A stretch of DNA of 64,000 nucleotides from Candidatus Poribacteria bacterium (GTDB taxonomy: Bacteria; Poribacteria; WGA-4E; WGA-3G), in contig JAJDTJ010000129.1 of assembly GCA_022827225.1 (NCBI GenBank), forward strand, positions 186,001 through 250,000. The letters are read 5' to 3'. A model generated the notes under the pieces. The model was given only the letters and a program-made list of their open reading frames with translations, made no database searches and was not told the origin of the DNA. This document shows positions 59,270 to 64,000 of the stretch, piece by piece (the first letter of the stretch is position 1; the number at the start of each line of letters is the position of its first letter). The translations under genes and the position numbers were made by a program.

Positions 59270-60616
59270 ATGAGCATTAGAGGCAATTATATTTCAATAG
59301 TCGTGTATATTTTCCTTGTTGCTGTTTTTGTGCTTGGGTGTCAAGATAACAAGTCCGCCTTGAAAGAGATTGAAAAGCAGTTGGAGGCGGGAACGCCGCA
59401 AACAGCAGCTGAAGGCTTAGAGGCGTTTATCGAAACTGCACCTGAGGATCCGAAGGCACGGTTATTGCTCGGACAAGCCTACAATGCGTTGGGACGGTAC
59501 AACGACGCAGTCGAGCAATTACGAAAAGCATCACAACTCTATGCCGCGCAACCGGAGGAACGTACCGCTGCACGCTTTGAATTGGCACGTACTTATCTGA
59601 GATTCGGTGATAGAACTTCCGCTTTTCGTGTGCTCAGGCTTATCCAACGCAGCACTTCAGACCCGGAAACACTGCACAAGATCATTGATCTTGTAGGAGA
59701 TCGCTATCGAACAAGACGGTTGACACACGGCGACTCAGATAACTATTCGCCGACCTTCTCACCAGATGGCACACAGATCGCCTTCGCATCTTTCCGAACT
59801 GACAATGGCGAGATCTATTTGATGGACTTGAATGGACGCATCCACCAACGTGTAACTTATACAACCGATTTCAACGACAGTTCACCCGTATTCCTTAAGA
59901 CTCCGAACTATCTTTTTTATAGCAGCGAACCGAAATCTTCTCGCGATGTCAAAGTCGTCATCCAGAGTAGCGGTTCCACACCGATCTACGCTGGCTTCAA
60001 CCTGACGCACATTCATAGTAAAATCACACGAGAGGTTTTACCGGTGACCTTCGGTGCGCGTGCGCCGCGCGCCTCGCCAGCGGGCAATCAGATTGTTTAT
60101 GAATCCAACGTAGATGGGAATCTGGAATTATACCTGCTTGATTTGGATGGTGTCGATTTAGCGCGGTTCACGCCAGAGGACATTGAACACAAACGTATCA
60201 CTTTCAACGAAACCGATGACGGCAGCTCGACCTTTTTCCCCGACGGGAAACGGATTGTGTTTGTGTCGTCACGGAATGAGGTGAACCAGCTCTATACCGT
60301 AGATATTGATGGACAAAACGAGACGCATTTCAATCCGAGCGGTCACGATTGCTACAACCCGACGGTATCGCCTGACGGTCAGACGATTGCTTATGTCTCC
60401 GAGAGGGATGACGATTGGGAGATTTATCTTATTGATGCAGATGGTAAAAATGAGAGACGCGTAACCAACGGCATCGGTAGGTCGATTCAACCGGCTTTCT
60501 CACCTGATGGACGGCACCTCGTGTTTGTTTCTGACAGAAGTGATACCTTCCATATCTATCTGATGTCCTTTGACGCACCGGTTACGCGTGAGGACTTAGT
60601 TAAACGTTTGCGGTAG
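59270..60616 (+). CDS. TPR/TolB-like propeller lipoprotein
   Basis: 448 residues. A lipobox VLGC with Cys24 ends the signal. Residues 28-140 are TPR-like (ARLLLGQAYNALGRYNDAVEQL, FELARTYLRFGD). Then a PD40/TolB-type propeller has repeats such as YSPTFSPDGTQIAFAS...EIYLMDL, YNPTVSPDGQTIAYVS...EIYLIDADG and PAFSPDGRHLVFVS. It is anchored in the periplasm or outer surface. TATAAT ends only 4 bases before the ATG. Its 3' end is duplicated downstream around a palindrome. Confidence 0.8.
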   Translation: MSIRGNYISIVVYIFLVAVFVLGCQDNKSALKEIEKQLEAGTPQTAAEGLEAFIETAPEDPKARLLLGQAYNALGRYNDAVEQLRKASQLYAAQPEERTAARFELARTYLRFGDRTSAFRVLRLIQRSTSDPETLHKIIDLVGDRYRTRRLTHGDSDNYSPTFSPDGTQIAFASFRTDNGEIYLMDLNGRIHQRVTYTTDFNDSSPVFLKTPNYLFYSSEPKSSRDVKVVIQSSGSTPIYAGFNLTHIHSKITREVLPVTFGARAPRASPAGNQIVYESNVDGNLELYLLDLDGVDLARFTPEDIEHKRITFNETDDGSSTFFPDGKRIVFVSSRNEVNQLYTVDIDGQNETHFNPSGHDCYNPTVSPDGQTIAYVSERDDDWEIYLIDADGKNERRVTNGIGRSIQPAFSPDGRHLVFVSDRSDTFHIYLMSFDAPVTREDLVKRLR

Positions 60617-60639
60617 GGACGAGGTAACCTCGCCCCTAC
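60613..60639. repeat. GTAGGG(A/G)CGAGGT palindrome overlapping a stop codon
   Basis: GTAGGGACGAGGT and ACCTCGCCCCTAC face each other, an almost perfect hairpin. The TAG stop of the lipoprotein gene is inside its left arm. Partial copies of the gene's last codons lie on both sides. Confidence 0.65.
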
Positions 60640-60652
60640 GCTCGGAGGTGGA

Positions 60653-60700
60653 AGACGCACCGGTTACGCGTGAAGATTTAGCAGAGCGTTTGCGGAGGTA
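60653..60700 (+). pseudogene. Duplicated 3' end of the TPR/TolB-like lipoprotein gene
   Basis: GACGCACCGGTTACGCGTGA (60654 on) repeats the sequence near 60575-60595 and continues as DLAERLRR then TAA, against DLVKRLR in the upstream copy. It is in another frame relative to the upstream stop, so it is not translated with it. Its GGAGGTAA supplies the ribosome site of the next gene. Confidence 0.7.
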
Positions 60701-60707
60701 AACAGAT

Positions 60708-61670
60708 ATGCTTCAAGTGACTAAACCAGAAGGTTTCGGCAACATCCAACTTGAAGAGGTGCCGATGCCGACAATCAATGCACGTCAGGTTCGGGTGGCG
60801 GCGGATACAACGTTAATTAGTCGCGGTTCTGAACTGTTCCGACGTTATATCATGGAAGAGGCGGTTCCACCGTCAATCATGGGGTACTCACTCACAGGCG
60901 TTGTGGAAGCGGTTGGTGCGGAAGTGAGCGATTATCAGGTAGGTGAGCGCGTTATGGTTGTCGCACCGCACGCGCAATACGTTGTCGCTGAACCTAACGC
61001 AACGGATGGACGCATCGTCCGGCTTTCTGGCGATGTGAGTTTTGAAGCGGGAACCTTCCTCCCCTTGGCGACGAGTGCTGTCGCTTGGTCAGATTCATCG
61101 GGTGTCAAAGAGGGAGACACTGTTGTTGTGTTGGGACAAGGCTTGGTAGGGAGTCTGATGATGCAAGTGTTACGCGGTTATAACCCGGCGCGGATTATCA
61201 CCGTGGACGCGTTGCCGCTCCGATGCGAATTATCGACGCAACTCGGTGCCGATGTATCCATAAATGCTGATGAGACGGATCCGGTTGAAGAGGTACGTCG
61301 TCTTACCGAGGGTAAAGGTGCGGACTTGGTCATAGATTGCGTCGGTGGCTATGCCGGTGTCAAATCGTTTGAACAGGCACAAGACATGACTCGACAGTTC
61401 GGTACGATTCAATTAATCGCGCTCTATCAGCAAGCTCCGCTCCCGTTACATTCCTCAAAAATGATGAGCAAACGTCTGGTGGCTGGTATCCTGACGGAGG
61501 AACCGCGCGCTCAGATCGCTGCGCGCGCCTTGCAAAAGATAGGGAGTGGCGAGATCCGCGCCTCCGAAATGATTACGCACCGTTTTCGTTACACGGAAGT
61601 GAAAGCTGCGTTTGATCTCCTCTGGAACTCGCCGGGTGAGGCACTCGGAGTCTTGATAAAATGGCAGTAG
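60708..61670 (+). CDS. MDR-family (zinc-type) alcohol dehydrogenase-like protein
   Basis: 320 residues. The N-terminal GroES-like part has LISRGSELFRRYI and GYSLTGVVEAVGAEVSDYQVGERV; the Rossmann part has VVVLGQGLVGSLMMQVL, ITVDALPLRCELSTQLGADV and DLVIDCVGG. The structural zinc Cys cluster is absent. GGAGG lies 10 bases before the ATG, inside the duplicated fragment. The gene overlaps the methyltransferase gene by 10 bases. It is related to the protein at 28.5 kb. Confidence 0.83.
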   Translation: MLQVTKPEGFGNIQLEEVPMPTINARQVRVAADTTLISRGSELFRRYIMEEAVPPSIMGYSLTGVVEAVGAEVSDYQVGERVMVVAPHAQYVVAEPNATDGRIVRLSGDVSFEAGTFLPLATSAVAWSDSSGVKEGDTVVVLGQGLVGSLMMQVLRGYNPARIITVDALPLRCELSTQLGADVSINADETDPVEEVRRLTEGKGADLVIDCVGGYAGVKSFEQAQDMTRQFGTIQLIALYQQAPLPLHSSKMMSKRLVAGILTEEPRAQIAARALQKIGSGEIRASEMITHRFRYTEVKAAFDLLWNSPGEALGVLIKWQ

Positions 61671-62236
61671 ATAGTCTTTCGCGAGAAGTCGAGTTTCAGA
61701 CAGAATTGCGCGGTATGCCCCTAACTTTTTCCACAACGTGGGGACTCTTTTCTCCGAAGGCGGTTGATGCCGGAACGCATTTATTGATTGAACATCTCGA
61801 CCCCCGAGAGGGTGATACCTGCCTTGACCTCGGTTGTGGATACGGTGCTGTCGGTATCACGCTTGCGAAGTGCGTCCCGACCGGAACCGTCTATATGGTG
61901 GACAAGGATTTTGTCGCCGTCGATTACGCTCGCAAAAACGCGAAACAGAATGGTTTACAGAACTGTCACGTCCTTCTGAGCAACGGGTTTAGCCATCTCG
62001 TGGATGTCCAATTCGATCTCATCGCCGCCAATTTGCCTGCCAACGTCGGTAAGGAACTTTTACAAATTCTTTTGGTAGATGCCAGAAAGTATCTTAAACC
62101 GAATGGACGGCTTTATGTCGTCACAATTTCGGGGCTCCGAGAGTTTATCAAGCGCAATTTTAAGACGGTTTTCGGGAATTACCGGAAGGTTAAACAGCGT
62201 CACACGCATACGGTCGCAATGGCGACTCGCGTGTAG
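61661..62236 (+). CDS. Small-domain class I methyltransferase (RsmC/MTS-like)
   Basis: 191 residues. SAM motif I is CLDLGCGYGAVG (about 53-64), the acidic end of strand 2 is VDKD, and the substrate loop is NLPAN (about 128-132), a variant of the NPPF seen in RsmC, PrmB and N6-adenine methyltransferases. An N-terminal TFSTTWGLFSPKAVDAGTHLL stretch resembles RsmC-type enzymes. It probably modifies rRNA or another nucleic acid; the exact target is not deducible. Translation is coupled to the dehydrogenase by overlap. Confidence 0.82.
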   Translation: MAVDSLSREVEFQTELRGMPLTFSTTWGLFSPKAVDAGTHLLIEHLDPREGDTCLDLGCGYGAVGITLAKCVPTGTVYMVDKDFVAVDYARKNAKQNGLQNCHVLLSNGFSHLVDVQFDLIAANLPANVGKELLQILLVDARKYLKPNGRLYVVTISGLREFIKRNFKTVFGNYRKVKQRHTHTVAMATRV

Positions 62237-62323
62237 TACTTTCGTCATCCGAATTCGGACCTAATTGGATAGGCTACTTACAAGCCAACCCATTACTCAT
62301 GATATGTGAGCTTTATCTCGCCT

Positions 62324-63298
62324 TTATGGCTTCTTGAGTTGCCCCCATAGAATAGAGAGTGTGCCCGTTGGAAGAACTGTAAGTGCCGCGTCATCTATCC
62401 AATCGGCTCCCCCCTCCCTACTGGGAAGGTTCGTCAGGTTGGTCATCTGTCCCGTTGCAATTGTGTAGTGATAGATTTCGGTGCGGTGGCGTGGTTGTGG
62501 CCGCGGCGGTGGCCACTTTTCTGATGTAATCATAAGGTGTTTTCCTTGCATCCAACAGACATCATGTACAAACTGCTTGCGTGTCATATCTATTTCTTTT
62601 ATCCAGCGTCCGCTCTTGGTTCTGAAGACGAGTTTATTTGAAATGAGGTTGTTTTCATGGTATACTGCCTCGCTGTATACAACCTCATTGCCGTCAGGTG
62701 ACCAGCGGAAAGAGAAGTATTCTGTGCCTTCCCGGGGTAGAAATAGCTGATGTCTTCTGCCATCAGCGTCCATTAGATAGACGGTATTATATGACACCGT
62801 GTAAGCGATGTGTTTGCCATCTGGCGACCACCCCTGCAGGCTTATGGTGATTCCTCCTGGGTTCTCTGTTAATTGTGTGATCTCTCTGGTCGCTAAGTCA
62901 ATCTTGTAAATATCCCAGGCTCCACTCCGAGAACTTAGAAATGCGATGTATTTGCCATCTGGCGACCATTCAGGTTGGATGTTCAACCCGGGGTGATCCG
63001 TTATCTGCTGTAGTTGGCTGCCGTCCTGATTCATGATGAACACGTCGACCTGCTGTGTCTTTTGGACGGGTGCCCATCTTTTTTCTTTCACAAAAGCGAT
63101 GTGTTTGCCATCTGGCGACCAACGTGGTAATTTATCTTTGTCAGGGTGGTGTGTGAGCCTTTGGACGTTGGTACCGTCATCATCCATTACGTAAATTTCG
63201 TAGTTACCGTCCATATTTGAATGAAATACGATTTTGGATGAGGCAGCCGTAGCAACACACATCAACAAACCGATGATGAAAAAAAGTTTGTACAGCAT
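62324..63298 (-). CDS. Exported TolB-like beta-propeller protein
   Basis: 324 residues from ATG 63298 (AAGGAGG 10 bases upstream); the frame is open further back. Signal peptide 1-21. PD40 repeats: IVFHSNMDGNYEIYVMDDDG, PRWSPDGKHIAFV, VDVFIMNQDG, PEWSPDGKYIAFLSS, DIYKIDLATREI and GWSPDGKHIAYTV. It fits a six-blade TolB-type propeller in the periplasm. It lies downstream of a secreted-protein gene on the same strand, with a hairpin between them. Confidence 0.8.
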   Translation of the reverse strand: MLYKLFFIIGLLMCVATAASSKIVFHSNMDGNYEIYVMDDDGTNVQRLTHHPDKDKLPRWSPDGKHIAFVKEKRWAPVQKTQQVDVFIMNQDGSQLQQITDHPGLNIQPEWSPDGKYIAFLSSRSGAWDIYKIDLATREITQLTENPGGITISLQGWSPDGKHIAYTVSYNTVYLMDADGRRHQLFLPREGTEYFSFRWSPDGNEVVYSEAVYHENNLISNKLVFRTKSGRWIKEIDMTRKQFVHDVCWMQGKHLMITSEKWPPPRPQPRHRTEIYHYTIATGQMTNLTNLPSREGGADWIDDAALTVLPTGTLSILWGQLKKP

Positions 63299-63319
63299 CC
63301 TGGGGGATCCTCCTTTCTG

Positions 63320-63356
63320 ACAAACGAGTGTCCTTGGACGATGGACACTCGTTTGT
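63320..63356. repeat. 14-base perfect inverted repeat
   Basis: ACAAACGAGTGTCC and GGACACTCGTTTGT face each other over a 9-base loop. It lies between two minus-strand genes, 22 bases upstream of the TolB-like ATG. No T-run follows, so an mRNA processing or translation-control hairpin is as likely as a terminator. Confidence 0.55.
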
Positions 63357-63381
63357 TGAACATTGTGAGATTTGCAAGACA

Positions 63382-63906
63382 TTAAGGCCAAAAATACCAG
63401 TCATCTTCAGCCCGTAAACTCAAATCATCGCCATCGGGATTCGTAACAGAAAGCTGCGTATAACCGACCGCTGTGTACGGCTCATCGTCCGGGCGACCTG
63501 GCAGCGCAGAAACGTCTATGTAACTGAAAAAACTCCAGGAAGCGTAGTTCTGGGGCATGCCATCATCCTCATCATATTTATCCATTGTACCACCCCCAGC
63601 ATTCTCATCAATAAATGTGGGCTTCTCTTTTACCTGAAGTTTAAATACGTGGGAATAATTGACCTTGGAATCTGTCACATAGTGATGCGCGTAAATTGTG
63701 TGATCACACGTAATAGTCGAGATATCTTCATTGGGTTTAAAGTGTGAAAAATTTCCGATCGTCACATAACCATAGATAAATATATTGGGATCATCACCAA
63801 CATCAACCGTCCCACTCGCTGAGTCATCTGCCAGTACCGTCAATGAGAACAGACTCATGAATGCTAACATAAACGTGGCAAGTGTGAAAAGAAAAAACCG
63901 TTTCAT
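63382..63906 (-). CDS. Secreted hypothetical protein
   Basis: 174 residues. A clear signal peptide (MKRFFLFTLATFMLAFMSLF..., cleaved near LTVLA) precedes a polar, aromatic-rich domain with IFIYGYVTIGNFSHFKPNEDI and many Asp residues. No family recognised. AAGGAG lies 8 bases before the ATG. It may share a transcript with the TolB-like gene downstream. Confidence 0.65.
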   Translation of the reverse strand: MKRFFLFTLATFMLAFMSLFSLTVLADDSASGTVDVGDDPNIFIYGYVTIGNFSHFKPNEDISTITCDHTIYAHHYVTDSKVNYSHVFKLQVKEKPTFIDENAGGGTMDKYDEDDGMPQNYASWSFFSYIDVSALPGRPDDEPYTAVGYTQLSVTNPDGDDLSLRAEDDWYFWP

Positions 63907-63929
63907 CTTAAAATCTCCTTATAACAACT

Positions 63930-64000
63930 ATAGTTTGGACAGTTTCTGTGAGACCGGTGCCTATTTTCAAAACGTTTCTGATTTTTCTAAGAGTTCCTAA
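63930..64000. repeat. Copy of the TTTGGACA dispersed repeat (runs off the window)
   Basis: TAGTTTGGACAG at the left and CTGATTTTTCTAAGAGTT at the right match the start of the segment at 58.06 kb. The copy lies upstream of the secreted-protein gene and is cut by the window end. Confidence 0.4.

Overview
The window looks like chromosomal DNA of an uncultured, metabolically versatile bacterium, most likely a member of Candidatus Poribacteria or a close relative. This is inferred from gene content only: phytanoyl-CoA dioxygenase-like enzymes, xylose-isomerase-like TIM barrels, WD40 and TolB-like propellers, LamG proteins, many dockerin-type repeats, a formylglycine-generating-enzyme-fold protein, and many small toxin/antitoxin-like and TnpB genes. 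No rRNA, tRNA or CRISPR array was found.

Layout. 1-4.5 kb: the tail of a class V aminotransferase, a DUF4861-like lipoprotein, a TPP-binding decarboxylase subunit, an aldo/keto reductase and trpA. 4.7-8 kb: small accessory modules (AAA ATPase fused to a PD-(D/E)XK nuclease with a CopG-like partner, a Uma2 nuclease, an aspartic protease). 8.2-10.8 kb: clpB. 11.1-13.1 kb: a complete-looking IS607-type element (serine recombinase, TnpB, probable omega RNA). 13.2-17.1 kb: two LamG paralogues, an orphan small subunit of a GMC-type dehydrogenase, a TIM-barrel isomerase and purN. 17.1-21.7 kb: a double-VWA protein, an ECF sigma/anti-sigma pair, a TPR protein and an FGE-fold protein. 21.8-24.1 kb: two decayed mazEF loci, one interrupted by an IS200/IS605-type tnpB element. 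24.1-26.1 kb: a translationally coupled operon (CADD-like protein, SnoaL-like protein, antitoxin-like protein, HAD hydrolase). 26.5-33.4 kb: PhyH, small membrane proteins, a solo TnpB-element end, a dehydrogenase, WD40 proteins, an isomerase and a second PhyH.

33.8-53.1 kb is the main feature: nine consecutive minus-strand genes, probably one 19-kb transcription unit. Its first gene encodes an ECF sigma factor fused through a transmembrane helix to extracellular leucine-rich repeats and a glycosidase-like domain. That domain lacks two acidic residues kept by its two LRR-hydrolase paralogues. An in-frame TAG cuts off what was its dockerin. The other eight genes encode exported hydrolase-like proteins that all end in a two-repeat dockerin. 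I propose a membrane-tethered sigma factor with a pseudo-enzyme sensor, controlling an amplified, dockerin-tagged extracellular hydrolase set. No cohesin gene is visible in the window.

53.5-64 kb: a CBM9/DUF5916 outer-membrane-type protein, a 14-blade WD40 protein, small membrane proteins, a TPR/TolB-like lipoprotein, a dehydrogenase, a methyltransferase, a TolB-like protein and a secreted protein.

Recurrent themes are sigma70-type promoters whose -10 box ends 6-7 bases before the ATG (probable leaderless mRNAs), short GTAGGG...CCCTAC palindromes between genes, and TTATAAGT-rich or TTTGGACA-flanked dispersed repeats.
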